The notes: generated by a model from the sequence alone, not told the origin. A DNA stretch of 64,000 nt from Cupriavidus basilensis (GCF_000876015.1 NZ_BBQM01000005.1:62001-126000), one strand, 5' to 3'; numbered from the stretch's first letter, positions 37,330 to 47,657 are shown. Program-made: numbers and translations.

Positions 37330-38253
37330 ATGCCGACAGGCTTCTACACGCATCCCGAATTCCTGCTGCATGAGATGGGGCATTTTCATCCGGAATGCCC
37401 GGAGCGCCTGCAGGCCATCGAGGACCAGCTGATCTCGCACGGCATGGACGGCCTGCTGGACCGGCGCGAAGCCCCGCCCGCCACGGCCGAGCAGATCGGG
37501 CGCGTGCACCGGCCGGAATACGTCGCCAGCCTGGCCGCCGCCAGCCCCGCCAGCGGCTATCACCCGATCGACCCCGACACGCTGATGAACAGCCACACGC
37601 TGGCCGCCGCCGGGCTGGCCGCCGGCGCCGCCGTGGCCGCCACCGACGCGGTGATCGCCGGCGAGATCGAGAACGCCTTCTGCTGCGTGCGCCCGCCCGG
37701 CCACCACGCCGAGCCGGACCGCGCGATGGGCTTCTGCTTCTACAACAACGTGGCGGTGGCGGCGCGCCACGCGCTGGCCGCGCACGGGCTGGAGCGGGTG
37801 GCCATCGTCGATTTCGACGTGCACCACGGCAACGGCACCGAGGCGGCGTTCCGCTGCGACCAGCGGGTGCTGATGTGCAGCTTCTTCCAGCACCCGTTCT
37901 ATCCCTACAGCGGCACCGAGCACATCGCCGCCAACATGTCGAACATCCCGCTGCCGGCCTATACCAACGGGCTGGCGGTGCGCGAGGTGGTGGAGACGAT
38001 CTGGCTGCCGCGCCTGCACGACTTCAAGCCGCAGATGCTGTTCATCTCGGCGGGCTTCGATGCCCACCGCGAGGACGACCTCGGGCAGATGGGCCTGGTC
38101 GAGCAGGACTACGCCTGGATCACCGCGCAACTGATGGAAGTGGCCCGCGCCCACGCCAGCGGGCGCATCGTCAGTTGCCTGGAGGGCGGCTACAACCTCA
38201 GCGCGCTCGGGCGCAGCGTGCTGGCGCACCTCAAGGTGCTGCTCGAACAATAA
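37330..38253 (+). CDS. Histone-deacetylase-like amidohydrolase
   Basis: This 307-residue class II HDAC-type protein has RPPGHHAEPDRAMGFCFYNN and VDFDVHHGNGTE, which contain the catalytic His pair and the zinc-binding Asp/His. FISAGFDAHRED supplies the second zinc Asp. I chose the ATG after AAGAAG; a TTG 27 bases upstream is possible. Bacterial members deacetylate polyamines or small amides such as acetoin-utilisation-type substrates. The substrate here is unknown. The enoyl-CoA hydratase gene is 28 bp downstream. Confidence 0.9.
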   Translation: MPTGFYTHPEFLLHEMGHFHPECPERLQAIEDQLISHGMDGLLDRREAPPATAEQIGRVHRPEYVASLAAASPASGYHPIDPDTLMNSHTLAAAGLAAGAAVAATDAVIAGEIENAFCCVRPPGHHAEPDRAMGFCFYNNVAVAARHALAAHGLERVAIVDFDVHHGNGTEAAFRCDQRVLMCSFFQHPFYPYSGTEHIAANMSNIPLPAYTNGLAVREVVETIWLPRLHDFKPQMLFISAGFDAHREDDLGQMGLVEQDYAWITAQLMEVARAHASGRIVSCLEGGYNLSALGRSVLAHLKVLLEQ

Positions 38254-38281
38254 GAAACAGCAAATACAGGAGACCGCCGGC

Positions 38282-39085
38282 ATGGCAGAAACCGACAACC
38301 GCGCGGCCACGCCGCTGCTGGCCGAGAGCCTGGACGCCGCGGGCGTGCTGCGGCTGACCATGAACCGCCCCGAGGCCTTCAACGCCTTGTCCGAGGGCCT
38401 GCTCGACGCGCTCGCCGCCGCGTTCTCCCGCATCGCCGCCGATCCCGCCGTGCGCGTGGTGGTGCTGGCCGGGGCCGGGCGCGCCTTCTGCGCCGGCCAC
38501 GACCTGCGCGAGATGCGCGCCAGCCCGTCGCATGCCTACTACCGCGCGCTGTTCGACCGCTGCACGCGCATGATGATGGCGATCCACAAGATGCCGCAGC
38601 CGGTGATCGCGCGCGTGCAGGGCATCGCCACCGCCGCCGGCTGCCAACTGGTGGCGATGTGCGACCTGGCGGTGGCGGCCGACGACGCCCGCTTCGCGGT
38701 GTCCGGCGTCAACCTCGGCCTGTTCTGCTCGACGCCGGGCGTGGCGCTGTCGCGCGACGTCTCGCGCAAGCAGGCGCTGGAGATGCTGCTGACCGGCGAC
38801 ATGATCGATGCGGCACAGGCGCGCGAGCGCGGCCTGGTCAACCGCGTGGTGCCGGCCGACGCGCTCGACGCCGAGGTCGCGCGTCTGGCCGCCAGCATCT
38901 GCGCCAAGCCGGCCGCGGCGGTGGCCGCCGGCAAGGGGCTGTTCTACCGCCAGCTGGAGATGGGTATCGAGGCGGCCTACCAGCTGGCCGGCCAGACGAT
39001 GGCCTGCAACATGATGGACGACGCGGCACTGGAAGGCGTGCAGGCCTTCCTGGACAAGCGGCCCCCTTCGTGGCGGGGCGCCTAA
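38282..39085 (+). CDS. Enoyl-CoA hydratase/isomerase family protein
   Basis: This 267-residue crotonase-fold protein has the oxyanion-hole motif GAGRAFCAGHDLREM and the second loop IATAAGCQLVAMCDLAVA. It resembles the enoyl-CoA hydratase domain-containing protein 3 type. The Glu usually seen after the CDLAVA segment for hydratases is not obvious, so hydratase activity is only probable. AGGAG precedes the ATG. It is probably co-transcribed with the HDAC-like gene. Confidence 0.87.
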   Translation: MAETDNRAATPLLAESLDAAGVLRLTMNRPEAFNALSEGLLDALAAAFSRIAADPAVRVVVLAGAGRAFCAGHDLREMRASPSHAYYRALFDRCTRMMMAIHKMPQPVIARVQGIATAAGCQLVAMCDLAVAADDARFAVSGVNLGLFCSTPGVALSRDVSRKQALEMLLTGDMIDAAQARERGLVNRVVPADALDAEVARLAASICAKPAAAVAAGKGLFYRQLEMGIEAAYQLAGQTMACNMMDDAALEGVQAFLDKRPPSWRGA

Positions 39086-39089
39086 GCAG

Positions 39090-39138
39090 CTTTTTGCCGT
39101 TCCATATGCCATGAACATATAAAGACATCGGCAAAAAG
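39090..39138. repeat. Nested inverted repeat between enoyl-CoA hydratase and metN
   Basis: CTTTTTGCCG (39090-39099) and CGGCAAAAAG (39129-39138) are perfect complements around 29 bases. Inside these, ATATG (39104-39108) and CATAT (39116-39120) pair. It starts 5 bases after the stop codon. It could be a two-way terminator or an operator upstream of the metN promoter. Confidence 0.6.
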
Positions 39139-39164
39139 TCGTTTCTGGTATGAAGCGGATCGCT

Positions 39165-39170
39165 TAAAAT
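39165..39170 (+). promoter_or_regulatory. Candidate minus-10 box for metNIQ
   Basis: TAAAAT followed by G sits 75 bases before the metN ATG and 27 bases before the leader hairpin. The minus-35 region is weak (TTTCTG at 39142). Confidence 0.4.
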
Positions 39171-39196
39171 GCGAGCTTCGCAAAAAAAACAAGATG

Positions 39197-39237
39197 CGGC
39201 AACAGCGCTTGAGACATTTCTCGCCTGTTGCCGTTTT
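39197..39237 (+). promoter_or_regulatory. Terminator-like hairpin in the metN leader (candidate attenuator)
   Basis: CGGCAACAG (39197-39205) pairs with CTGTTGCCG (39225-39233). Within it GAGA (39211-39214) pairs with TCTC (39219-39222) around CATT. TTTTC follows at once. The structure ends 8 bases before the metN ATG, and no Shine-Dalgarno lies between. This looks like a transcription or translation switch before a methionine transport operon. I do not recognise a known SAM riboswitch class. Confidence 0.55.
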
Positions 39238-39245
39238 CATTTCAC

Positions 39246-40280
39246 ATGATCGAACTGCAAGGTCTATCGCAGCGCTTTCCCGGCGGGTCGGGCGAAGTGC
39301 ATGCATTGCGGGATGTCAGCCTGTCCATCGCCCCCGGCGAGGTCTTCGGCATCATCGGCCGCAGCGGCGCCGGCAAGAGCACGCTGGTGCGCGCCATCAA
39401 CCTGCTCAACCGGCCCAGCGCCGGCCGCGTGATCGTCGCCGGCCAGGACCTGACCGCGCTCGGCAGCGGCGCGCTGCGCCAGGCCCGCCGCGACATCGGC
39501 ATGATCTTCCAGCATTTCAACCTGCTGTCGTCGCGCACCGTGTACGACAACGTGGCGCTGCCGCTGGAGCTGGCCGGCAAGTCCAGGAGCGAGATCTCCG
39601 CGACGGTGCTGCCGCTGCTGGAGCTGGTCGGCTTGTCGGCGCTGAAGGACCGCTATCCCGCCCAGATCAGCGGCGGGCAGAAGCAGCGCGTGGGCATCGC
39701 CCGCGCGCTGGCGAGCAAGCCCAAGGTGCTGCTGTCCGACGAGGCCACCTCGGCGCTCGACCCGGAAACCACGCGCGCCATCCTGGAGCTGCTGCGCCAG
39801 ATCAACCGCGACCTGGGCCTGACCATCGTCATGATCACGCACCAGATGGAAGTGATCAAACAGGTGTGCGACCGCGTGGCCGTGCTCGAAGCCGGGCAGG
39901 TGGTGGAAAGCGGCCGCGTGATCGACGTCTTCCTGCGCCCGCAGCACGAGGTCACGCGCGCCATGATCGGCGACGTGATCGCGCAGGAGCTGCCAGCGAG
40001 CGTGCTCAAGCGCGTGGAAAGCCGGCTCGGCAACGGCCGCGACCACGTCTACCGCCTCGCCTTCACCGGCGCCGGCGTGGACCAGCCGGTGCTGGCCCAG
40101 GCCATCCGCCGCCACGGGCTGGACTTCAACATCCTGCACGGGCACATCGACGAGATCCAGGGGCAGGCCTTCGGCTCGCTGGCCATCATGGCCACCGGCG
40201 AGCCGGCCGACGTCAAGGCCGCGATGGCCTTCCTGCAGGAGCAAGGCGTGGTAGTGGAGGAGATCGAGCATGTGGTCTGA
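39246..40280 (+). CDS. metN: Methionine import ABC transporter, ATP-binding protein
   Basis: This 344-residue ATPase has Walker [10 protein letters not shown], signature [15 protein letters not shown] and Walker [15 protein letters not shown]-terminal NIL ligand-sensing domain begins at about residue 265 ([15 protein letters not shown]). That domain inhibits uptake when methionine is abundant. The ATG of MIELQGL is chosen; a Shine-Dalgarno is missing. It overlaps metI by 11 bases. Confidence 0.95.
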   Translation: MIELQGLSQRFPGGSGEVHALRDVSLSIAPGEVFGIIGRSGAGKSTLVRAINLLNRPSAGRVIVAGQDLTALGSGALRQARRDIGMIFQHFNLLSSRTVYDNVALPLELAGKSRSEISATVLPLLELVGLSALKDRYPAQISGGQKQRVGIARALASKPKVLLSDEATSALDPETTRAILELLRQINRDLGLTIVMITHQMEVIKQVCDRVAVLEAGQVVESGRVIDVFLRPQHEVTRAMIGDVIAQELPASVLKRVESRLGNGRDHVYRLAFTGAGVDQPVLAQAIRRHGLDFNILHGHIDEIQGQAFGSLAIMATGEPADVKAAMAFLQEQGVVVEEIEHVV

Positions 40281-40923
40281 AATGTTTGACCTGTTCCTGA
40301 CCTCGTTCAACGAGACCCTGCTGATGGTGGGCATCTCGGGCGTGGTCGGGGCGCTGTTCGGCGTGCCGCTGGGCGTGCTGCTGCACCTGACCAACCGCGG
40401 CGGCGTGCTGTCGCACCCGCTGTTCAACCGCACCATCGGCGTGGTGGTCAACGCGGTGCGCTCGATCCCGTTCATCATCCTGCTGGTGGTGGTGATCCCG
40501 TTTACGCGCTTCGTCGTCGGCTCGTCGATCGGCACCACGGCGGCCGTGGTGCCGCTGACCATCGCCGCGATCCCGTTCATCGCGCGGCTGGTGGAAAGCG
40601 CGCTGCGCGAGGTCGACAAGGGTCTGGTGGAAGCGGCCCAGTCGATGGGCGCGACCACCGGCCAGATCGTCATGAAGGTGCTGCTGCCCGAGGCCATGCC
40701 CGGCATCGTGGCGGGCCTGACCATCACCTTCGTCAGCCTGGTGGGCTACTCGGCGATGGCCGGCGCCATCGGCGGCGGCGGGCTGGGCGACCTCGGCATC
40801 CGCTACGGCTACCAGCGCTACATCACCGAGGTGATGGTGGCGGTGGTGCTGATCCTGATCGTCTTCGTGCAGGCGGTGCAGAGCTTCGGCGACTGGCTGG
40901 TGCGGCGCATCAGCCATAAGTAA
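40270..40923 (+). CDS. metI: Methionine import ABC transporter, permease
   Basis: This 217-residue inner-membrane permease has five or so helices. It carries the cytoplasmic coupling motif [23 protein letters not shown] in pieces typical of MetI (EAAQSMGA...LPEAMPGI). It works with MetN and the MetQ binding protein encoded 72 bp downstream. Confidence 0.95.
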   Translation: MWSEMFDLFLTSFNETLLMVGISGVVGALFGVPLGVLLHLTNRGGVLSHPLFNRTIGVVVNAVRSIPFIILLVVVIPFTRFVVGSSIGTTAAVVPLTIAAIPFIARLVESALREVDKGLVEAAQSMGATTGQIVMKVLLPEAMPGIVAGLTITFVSLVGYSAMAGAIGGGGLGDLGIRYGYQRYITEVMVAVVLILIVFVQAVQSFGDWLVRRISHK

Positions 40924-40995
40924 GCAATAAGTCAGCGCCGGGACATGCGGAAGAAAACCGGCAATCAGAGCATTCGGGAAACAAGGAAGCCAGTC

Positions 40996-41793
40996 ATGCA
41001 ACGTCGCAACGTGCTGCAATGGATCGCCGGCGCCGCCATCGGCGCCGCCTTCGCCACCGGCGCCATCGCGCAGGAAAAGCCGATCAAGGTCGGCGTCACG
41101 GGCGGCCCGCACGCCCAGATCATGGAGCAGGTGAAGAAGGTCGCGGCCAGGGACGGCCTCAACATCCAGCTGGTGGAATTCAGCGACTACATCCAGCCCA
41201 ACGCCGCGCTGGCCGCGGGCGACCTCGACGCCAACAGCTACCAGCACCTGCCGTACCTGGAGGCGCAGATCAAGGACCGCGGCTACAAGTTCACCCACGT
41301 CGGCTTCACCGTGACCTTCCCGATGGGCGTGTACTCGAAGAAGCTCAAGTCGCTCGACCAGCTCAAGGACGGCGCGCGCGTGGGCGTGCCCAACGATCCC
41401 ACCAACGGTGGCCGCGGCCTGCTGCTGCTGCAGAGCAAGGGCATCATCAAGCTGCGCCCGGATGCCGGCCTGAAGGCCACGCCGCTGGACATCGTGTCCA
41501 ACCCGAAGAAGATCAGGATCGTGGAACTCGACGCGGCCCAGTTGCCGCGCTCGCTGGACGACCTCGACGCCGCCGCCATCAACGGCAACTATGCCGAGTC
41601 CGCCGGCCTGTCGCCGACCAAGGACGCGATCGCGATGGAAGGCCCGAAGGGCCCCTACGCCAACCTGATCGCCATCCGCGAGGCCGACCGGAACAAGCCG
41701 TGGGTGGCCAAGCTGGTGAAGGCCTACCACTCGCCCGAGGTCAAGCAGTACGTGCTGAGCACGTACAAGGATTCGGTGATTACCGCCTGGTAA
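40996..41793 (+). CDS. metQ: Methionine-binding protein MetQ/NlpA family
   Basis: This 265-residue binding protein has the NlpA-family core PIKVGVTGGPHAQIMEQ and DYIQPNAALAAGDLDANSYQH. I chose the ATG of MQRRNVLQW, preceded by AAGGAAG. The signal peptide starts with two Arg residues and ends at GAIAQ. It has no lipobox cysteine. So unlike E. coli MetQ it should be a soluble periplasmic protein, perhaps Tat-exported. Confidence 0.93.
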   Translation: MQRRNVLQWIAGAAIGAAFATGAIAQEKPIKVGVTGGPHAQIMEQVKKVAARDGLNIQLVEFSDYIQPNAALAAGDLDANSYQHLPYLEAQIKDRGYKFTHVGFTVTFPMGVYSKKLKSLDQLKDGARVGVPNDPTNGGRGLLLLQSKGIIKLRPDAGLKATPLDIVSNPKKIRIVELDAAQLPRSLDDLDAAAINGNYAESAGLSPTKDAIAMEGPKGPYANLIAIREADRNKPWVAKLVKAYHSPEVKQYVLSTYKDSVITAW

Positions 41794-41943
41794 GTTGGAG
41801 AAAAACCCGCAGACCGGCGTGCCGCTGGGCAGTCCGCGGCACAATGGCGCGAGGTTTTCACGCTGCCGGGCTATGCCCGGCAATTCTTTGCCGATAAAAT
41901 AGTACGACCGTTCGAAAAACAAGAAGGCCGCCGACCCGGTGGT

Positions 41944-41949
41944 TATAAT
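41944..41949 (+). promoter_or_regulatory. Minus-10 box of the etfBA operon
   Basis: A consensus TATAAT followed by G lies 48 bases before the etfB ATG in the 204-base gap after metQ. The minus-35 is not obvious. GTGAG occurs 6 bases before the ATG as ribosome site. Confidence 0.6.
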
Positions 41950-41997
41950 GGCGGGCGAACCAAATTTCTGACTATCGACTATCAGTGGAGTGAGCGC

Positions 41998-42747
41998 ATG
42001 AAAGTACTCGTCGCAGTCAAGCGCGTGGTGGATTACAACGTCAAGGTCCGGGTCAAGTCGGACGGCACGGGCGTGGATCTGGCCAACGTCAAGATGAGCA
42101 TGAACCCGTTTGACGAAATCGCCGTGGAAGAAGCGGTGCGCCTGAGGGAAGCCGGCGTGGCGACCGAGGTGATCGCCGTGTCGTGCGGCGTGGCGCAATG
42201 CCAGGAAACCCTGCGCACCGCGATGGCGATCGGCGCCGACCGCGGCATCCTGGTCGAGTCGAACGAAGACCTGCAGCCGCTGGCCGTGGCCAAGCTGCTC
42301 AAGGCACTGGTCGAGAAGGAACAGCCGCAACTGGTGATCCTGGGCAAGCAGGCCATCGACGACGACTCCAACCAGACCGGCCAGATGCTGGCCGCGCTGG
42401 CGGGCCTGCCGCAAGCCACCTTCGCCTCCAAGGTGACGGTCGCCGATGGCCGGGCCTCGGTGACGCGCGAAGTGGACGGCGGCCTGGAAACGCTGTCGCT
42501 CAAGCTGCCGGCGGTGGTCACCACCGACCTGCGCCTGAACGAACCGCGCTACGTCACGCTGCCCAACATCATGAAGGCCAAGAAGAAGCCGCTCGAGACC
42601 GTCAAGCCCGAGGACCTCGGCGTCGACGTCGCGCCGCGCCTGAAGACCGTCAAGGTCGTCGAGCCGCCCAAGCGCAGCGCGGGTGTGATGGTGCCGGACG
42701 TCGCGACGCTGGTGCAGAAGCTGAAGAACGAAGCCAAGGTCATCTGA
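41998..42747 (+). CDS. etfB: Electron transfer flavoprotein subunit beta
   Basis: This 249-residue protein starts [20 protein letters not shown] and has [21 protein letters not shown], the AMP-binding EtfB signature, and a C-terminal arm [18 protein letters not shown]. With EtfA it carries electrons from acyl-CoA dehydrogenases to ETF-ubiquinone oxidoreductase. etfA follows after 17 bp. Confidence 0.97.
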   Translation: MKVLVAVKRVVDYNVKVRVKSDGTGVDLANVKMSMNPFDEIAVEEAVRLREAGVATEVIAVSCGVAQCQETLRTAMAIGADRGILVESNEDLQPLAVAKLLKALVEKEQPQLVILGKQAIDDDSNQTGQMLAALAGLPQATFASKVTVADGRASVTREVDGGLETLSLKLPAVVTTDLRLNEPRYVTLPNIMKAKKKPLETVKPEDLGVDVAPRLKTVKVVEPPKRSAGVMVPDVATLVQKLKNEAKVI

Positions 42748-42764
42748 GCGCCAGGAGATAAAAC

Positions 42765-43700
42765 ATGACTGCACTCGTCATTGCTGAACACGACAACCAA
42801 TCCATCAAGTCGGCCACGCTGAACACCGTGACCGCGGCCGTCCAGTGCGGCGGCGACGTCCACGTGCTGGTTGCCGGCGCCAATGCCAAGGCCGCCGCCG
42901 AGGCCGCCGCCAAGATCGCCGGCGTGGCCAAGGTGCTGCTGGCCGACGCGCCGTATTTCGGCGACGGCCTGGCCGAGAACATCGCCGAGCAGGTGCTGGC
43001 CATCGCCAGCGACTACAGCCACATCCTGGCGCCCGCCACCGCCTACGGCAAGAACATCCTGCCGCGCGTGGCCGCCAAGCTGGACGTGGCCCAACTGTCG
43101 GACATCACCAAGGTCGACAGCCCGGACACCTTCGAGCGCCCGATCTACGCCGGCAACGCGATCTCGATCGTGCAGTCGTCGGACAAGGTCAAGGTCATCA
43201 CCGTGCGCGGCACCGGTTTCGACGCCGCCGCCGCCGAAGGCGGCTCGGCCGCCGTGGAGAACCTGCCGGCCGTGGCCGACACGGGCATCTCGCAATTCGT
43301 CTCGCGCGAAGTCACCAAGAGCGACCGCCCGGAACTGACCGCCGCCAAGATCATCGTGTCCGGCGGCCGCGGCGTGGGCTCGGGCGAGAACTACACCAAG
43401 GTGCTGACGCCGCTGGCCGACAAGCTGAACGCCGCGATGGGCGCCTCGCGCGCCGCGGTGGACGCCGGCTTCGTGCCGAACGACTACCAGGTCGGGCAGA
43501 CCGGCAAGATCGTCGCGCCGCAGCTGTACATCGCCGTCGGCATCTCGGGCGCGATCCAGCATCTGGCCGGCATGAAGGACTCCAAGGTGATCGTGGCGAT
43601 CAACAAGGACGCCGAGGCGCCGATCTTCTCGGTGGCCGACTACGGCCTGGTCGGCGACCTGAACACCGTCGTGCCGGAACTGGTGGCGGCGCTGGGCTGA
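42765..43700 (+). CDS. etfA: Electron transfer flavoprotein subunit alpha
   Basis: This 311-residue subunit has the FAD-binding C-terminal half with [31 protein letters not shown] and [20 protein letters not shown]. It pairs with EtfB. A terminator follows before the acyl-CoA dehydrogenase gene. Confidence 0.97.
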   Translation: MTALVIAEHDNQSIKSATLNTVTAAVQCGGDVHVLVAGANAKAAAEAAAKIAGVAKVLLADAPYFGDGLAENIAEQVLAIASDYSHILAPATAYGKNILPRVAAKLDVAQLSDITKVDSPDTFERPIYAGNAISIVQSSDKVKVITVRGTGFDAAAAEGGSAAVENLPAVADTGISQFVSREVTKSDRPELTAAKIIVSGGRGVGSGENYTKVLTPLADKLNAAMGASRAAVDAGFVPNDYQVGQTGKIVAPQLYIAVGISGAIQHLAGMKDSKVIVAINKDAEAPIFSVADYGLVGDLNTVVPELVAALG

Positions 43701-43734
43701 TCGCGCGGGCCCGCAGGGCCCGGCCAGAAAGTGC

Positions 43735-43768
43735 AAGCCGTTCCGGGTCCGCCCGCGAACGGCTTTTT
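43735..43768 (+). terminator. Rho-independent terminator after etfA
   Basis: AAGCCGTTC (43735-43743) and GAACGGCTT (43757-43765) form a 9-bp stem, and a T run spans 43764-43768. It lies only 22 bases before the acyl-CoA dehydrogenase ATG, so that gene depends on read-through or a promoter inside etfA. Confidence 0.8.
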
Positions 43769-43789
43769 CATACATACCCGGAGACATCG

Positions 43790-45574
43790 ATGACCTATCG
43801 TGCCCCGCTCAAGGACATGCTGTTCGTGATGAACGAACTGGCTGGCCTCGACGCAGTCAGCAAGCTGCCCGGTTTCGAGGACGCCACGCCGGAGACGGCG
43901 CAGGCGGTGCTCGACGAGGCGGCCAAGTTCAACGAGCAGGTGGTGGCGCCGCTCAACCGCATCGGCGACACCGCCCCCAGCAGCTGGAAGGACGGCGTGG
44001 TGACGACCACGGCCGGCTTCAAGGAAGCCTTCCGCCAGTTCGCCGAAGGCGGCTGGCAGGGCGTGCTGCATTCGCCGGACTTCGGCGGCCAGGGCCTGCC
44101 CAAGCTGATCGCCACCGCCTGCAACGAGATGCTCAACAGCGCCAACCTGTCGTTCGCGCTGTGCCCGCTGCTGACCGACGGCGCCATCGAGGCGCTGCTC
44201 ACCGCCGGCAGCGACGCGCAGAAGGCCGTCTTCCTGCCCAGGCTGATCTCGGGCGAGTGGACTGGCACCATGAACCTGACCGAGCCGCAGGCCGGCTCGG
44301 ACCTGGCCGCGGTGCGCACGCGCGCCGAGCCGCAGGGCGACGGCACCTACAAGGTGTTCGGCACCAAGATCTTCATCACCTACGGCGAGCACGACATGGC
44401 ACAGAACATCGTCCATCTCGTGCTGGCGCGCACGCCCGATGCGCCCGAGGGCGTGAAGGGCATCTCGCTGTTCATCGTGCCCAAGTTCCTGGTCAACGAA
44501 GACGGCTCCACCGGCGCGCGCAACGACGTGCACTGCGTGTCGATCGAGCACAAGCTCGGCATCAAGGCCAGCCCCACCGCCGTGCTGCAGTTCGGCGACC
44601 ACGGCGGCGCCATCGGCACGCTGGTGGGCGAGGAGAACCGCGGCCTCGAGTACATGTTCATCATGATGAACTCGGCGCGCTTCTCGGTCGGCATGCAGGG
44701 CGTGGCGGTGTCCGAGCGCGCCTACCAGCAGGCCGTGGCCTTTGCCCGCGAGCGCGTGCAGAGCCGCCCGGTCGACGGCTCCGCGCGCGAGGCGGTCACC
44801 ATCATCCACCATCCCGACGTCAAGCGCATGCTGATGACCATGCGCGCGCTGACCGAAGGCGCGCGCGCGGTGGCCTACGTGGCCGCGGGCGCGTGCGACA
44901 CCGCGCACCGGCACCCGGACGAGGCCGTGCGCCGGCAGTCCCAGGCCTTCTACGAGTTCCTGGTGCCCGTCGTCAAGGGCTGGAGCACCGAGCTGTCGAT
45001 CGAAGTCACCAGCCTCGGCGTGCAGGTGCACGGCGGCATGGGCTTCATCGAGGAGACCGGCGCCGCGCAGCACTACCGCGACGCGCGCATCCTGCCGATC
45101 TACGAAGGCACCACCGCCATCCAGGCCAACGACCTGGTCGGGCGCAAGACCGCGCGCGACGGCGGCGCGACCGCGCGCGCGATCTGCGCGCAGATCGCCG
45201 AGACCGAGGCCGCGCTGGGTAAGCAGGGCGGCGCGGCGTTCGTGGCGGTGCAGGCGCAACTGGCGCGGGGCCGCGCGGCGCTCGAAGCCGCGGTGGCGTT
45301 CGTGGCCGGCCATGCCAAGACGGACCCCAACGCGGTGTTCGCCGGCAGCGTGCCTTACCTGAAGCTGTGCGGCATCGTGTTCTCGGGCTGGCAGCTCGCC
45401 CGCGCGATGCTGGCCGCGCAGGCGAAGCACGGCGAGGACGCGGCGTTCCATGGCGCCAAGATCGCCACGGCGCATTTCTTCGCCGAGCACATCCTGTCGC
45501 AGGCATCGGGTTTGCGCGATGCCATCGTGGCCGGCGCGGCGCCGGTCAATGCCTTGAGCGAAGCGCAGTTCTGA
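43790..45574 (+). CDS. Acyl-CoA dehydrogenase, long-chain type
   Basis: This 594-residue flavoprotein has the acyl-CoA dehydrogenase core: [13 protein letters not shown], the middle beta domain, and [23 protein letters not shown] followed by [14 protein letters not shown]. It also has the extra C-terminal domain typical of the longer class of about 600 residues. It oxidises fatty acyl-CoA and would pass electrons to the EtfBA encoded upstream. The chain-length preference is not visible. Confidence 0.93.
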   Translation: MTYRAPLKDMLFVMNELAGLDAVSKLPGFEDATPETAQAVLDEAAKFNEQVVAPLNRIGDTAPSSWKDGVVTTTAGFKEAFRQFAEGGWQGVLHSPDFGGQGLPKLIATACNEMLNSANLSFALCPLLTDGAIEALLTAGSDAQKAVFLPRLISGEWTGTMNLTEPQAGSDLAAVRTRAEPQGDGTYKVFGTKIFITYGEHDMAQNIVHLVLARTPDAPEGVKGISLFIVPKFLVNEDGSTGARNDVHCVSIEHKLGIKASPTAVLQFGDHGGAIGTLVGEENRGLEYMFIMMNSARFSVGMQGVAVSERAYQQAVAFARERVQSRPVDGSAREAVTIIHHPDVKRMLMTMRALTEGARAVAYVAAGACDTAHRHPDEAVRRQSQAFYEFLVPVVKGWSTELSIEVTSLGVQVHGGMGFIEETGAAQHYRDARILPIYEGTTAIQANDLVGRKTARDGGATARAICAQIAETEAALGKQGGAAFVAVQAQLARGRAALEAAVAFVAGHAKTDPNAVFAGSVPYLKLCGIVFSGWQLARAMLAAQAKHGEDAAFHGAKIATAHFFAEHILSQASGLRDAIVAGAAPVNALSEAQF

Positions 45575-45601
45575 CGGCGGTGGCGGTGCGGTAGAAACAA
45601 G

Positions 45602-45631
45602 AAGGGCGGCCCCGAAAGGGTCGCCCTTTTT
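45602..45631 (+). terminator. Rho-independent terminator after the acyl-CoA dehydrogenase
   Basis: AAGGGCGGCCC (45602-45612) pairs with GGGTCGCCCTT (45618-45628) with one G-T wobble and a CGAAA loop. A T run reaches 45631. Confidence 0.85.
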
Positions 45632-45739
45632 GCTGATAAAGCGCCGTTTAACGCGCCGCGCGCCGAGGGTTTTCTCCCCGTTCCCGCACGCGGCGTGCAG
45701 ACCGGAGAAGGGAGACCGCAAGCCGGCCTGGCCGGCCGC

Positions 45740-47044
45740 TCAGGCCACCGCGGGGCGGTGCGCGGCGCGCGCGCCCGGCTGCTTGAGGTAGCGCGTCACC
45801 GACAGGTCGTCGGCGCGGATGGCCGGCGAGGTGCCGGACACCAGGTCCGACAGCAGCTTGCCCGAGCCGCAGGCCATGGTCCAGCCCAGCGTGCCGTGGC
45901 CGGTGTTGAGCCACAGGCCCTTGAGCGGCGTGGGGCCGACGATGGGCGTGCCGTCCGGCGTCATCGGGCGCAGGCCGGTCCAGAAGGTGGCGCGGCTGAC
46001 GTCGCCGGCGCCCGGGAACAGGTCGGTCACCACGTGCTCGAGCGTGCGGCGCTTGGACGGGTCCAGCGAACGGTCGTAGCCGACGATCTGGGCCATGCCG
46101 CCCACGCGGATGCGGTCGTCGAAGCGCGTGATGGCGACCTTGTAGGTCTCGTCGAGCACGGTCGACACCGGGCTGCGCTCCGCGTCGGCCATTGGCACGG
46201 TGATGGAGAAACCCTTGAGCGGGTAGACCGGCAGGTTCGAGAGGCCCGGCAGGATGTTCTTCAGGAACGGCGTCGACCAGCTTCCCAGCGCCACCACCAC
46301 GAGGTCGGCCGTCACCGGCTGGCCGCCGATCATCGCGCCGGTGACGGTGTCGCCGCGGGTCAGCAGCCCGTCGATGGTGCGGTCGTAGTGGAACTTCACG
46401 CCGAGGCCCTCGGCCATCGCCGCGAGCTGGGTGGTGAACAACTGGCAGTCGCCGGTCTCGTCGTTAGGCAGCCGCAGGCCGCCGCTCAGCTTGTGGCTGA
46501 CCGCGGCCAGCGCCGGTTCGCTCGCGGCGAGATCCCCGCGCGACAGCAACTGGTAGGGCACGCCGGCCTGCTCGAGCACGGCGATGTCCTTGGCGGCGCC
46601 GTCGAGCTGCTCCTGCGTGCGGAAGACCTGCAGCGTGCCTTGCTGGCGGCCTTCGTAGGCGATGCCGGTATCGGCGCGCAGCGCGCGGATGCAGTCGCGG
46701 CTGTACTCGGCCAGCCGCACCATGCGTTCCTTGTTGGTGGCGTAGCGCTCGGCCGAGCAGTTCATCAGCATCTGCCACATCCACTGCAGCTGGAACAGCG
46801 TGCCGTCCGGGCGCACCGACAGCGGCGCGTGTTCCTGGAACATCCACTTGATGGCCTTGAGCGGCACCCCGGGCGCGGCCCACGGCGATGCGTAGCCGGG
46901 CGAGATCTGCCCGGCGTTGGCGAAACTGGTGCCGAGCGCGGGCGCGGCCTCGCGGTCGATCACGGTGACTTCGTGGCCGGCGCGGGCCAGATACCAGGCG
47001 CTTGTCACGCCGATTACACCGCTGCCAAGGACGAGAACTCGCAT
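45740..47044 (-). CDS. dadA: D-amino acid dehydrogenase small subunit
   Basis: This 434-residue FAD enzyme has the dinucleotide motif [21 protein letters not shown] at its N-terminus. It also has [17 protein letters not shown] and the C-terminal [16 protein letters not shown], all characteristic of DadA. It deaminates D-alanine and other D-amino acids at the inner membrane. An Lrp-type regulator is divergent from it, 109 bp away, a common arrangement for dad control. The start is the ATG directly before the Rossmann fold. Confidence 0.95.
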   Translation of the reverse strand: MRVLVLGSGVIGVTSAWYLARAGHEVTVIDREAAPALGTSFANAGQISPGYASPWAAPGVPLKAIKWMFQEHAPLSVRPDGTLFQLQWMWQMLMNCSAERYATNKERMVRLAEYSRDCIRALRADTGIAYEGRQQGTLQVFRTQEQLDGAAKDIAVLEQAGVPYQLLSRGDLAASEPALAAVSHKLSGGLRLPNDETGDCQLFTTQLAAMAEGLGVKFHYDRTIDGLLTRGDTVTGAMIGGQPVTADLVVVALGSWSTPFLKNILPGLSNLPVYPLKGFSITVPMADAERSPVSTVLDETYKVAITRFDDRIRVGGMAQIVGYDRSLDPSKRRTLEHVVTDLFPGAGDVSRATFWTGLRPMTPDGTPIVGPTPLKGLWLNTGHGTLGWTMACGSGKLLSDLVSGTSPAIRADDLSVTRYLKQPGARAAHRPAVA

Positions 47045-47153
47045 AGTCGGGGGCTCGAAACCAAAAAAGAGGGTGGATAAAGTAATTCTCTCTATACTAT
47101 TTAAATATATGCAGTCATAGTTATTGTAATTTTCAAGGAAACAGGAACTACTC

Positions 47154-47657
47154 ATGAGAACGAGCCGGCAACCGGTGCGCAGCCTCGACCGGCTGGACCG
47201 CAAGATCCTGGCGCTGCTCCAGGCCGACGGGCGGATGTCGATGAAAGAGCTGGCCGAGGCCGTCGGGCTGACCATCACGCCCTGCATCGAGCGGGTCAAG
47301 CGCATGGAGCGCGACGGCGTGATCATGGGCTACTACGCGCGGCTCAATCCGGCCCTGCTGGGCAGCGGCCTGCTGGTGTTCGTGGAGATCTCGCTGGGCA
47401 ACAAGTCCGGCAACATGTTCGAGCAGTTCCGCCGCGAGGTCTCGCGCATCCCGGAAGTGCTCGAATGCCATCTGGTGTCCGGCGATTTCGACTACCTCAT
47501 CAAGGCGCGCATCCGCGAGATCGGCGAGTACCGCCGCCTGCTCGGCGACATCCTGCTGCAGCTGCCCGGCGCCGCGCAGTCCAAGAGCTACGTGGTGATG
47601 GAGGAAATCAAGGAGACGCTGGCGATCGCCGTCGACGAAAAGGCGCCGCTCGCCTGA
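47154..47657 (+). CDS. Lrp/AsnC-family transcriptional regulator
   Basis: This 167-residue protein has the AsnC-type HTH ([27 protein letters not shown]) and a RAM ligand-binding domain ([12 protein letters not shown]). It most resembles Lrp-like regulators that respond to leucine or alanine. The A/T-rich 109-base gap shared with dadA contains TATACT at 47093-47098. It is likely that it activates dadA. Confidence 0.93.
   Translation: MRTSRQPVRSLDRLDRKILALLQADGRMSMKELAEAVGLTITPCIERVKRMERDGVIMGYYARLNPALLGSGLLVFVEISLGNKSGNMFEQFRREVSRIPEVLECHLVSGDFDYLIKARIREIGEYRRLLGDILLQLPGAAQSKSYVVMEEIKETLAIAVDEKAPLA

Noticed and set aside
39171..39245. A known SAM riboswitch before metN
   Set aside because: The hairpin is clear, but no conserved SAM-I, SAM-II or SAH core sequence was recognised. 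Kept only as an unnamed candidate attenuator.
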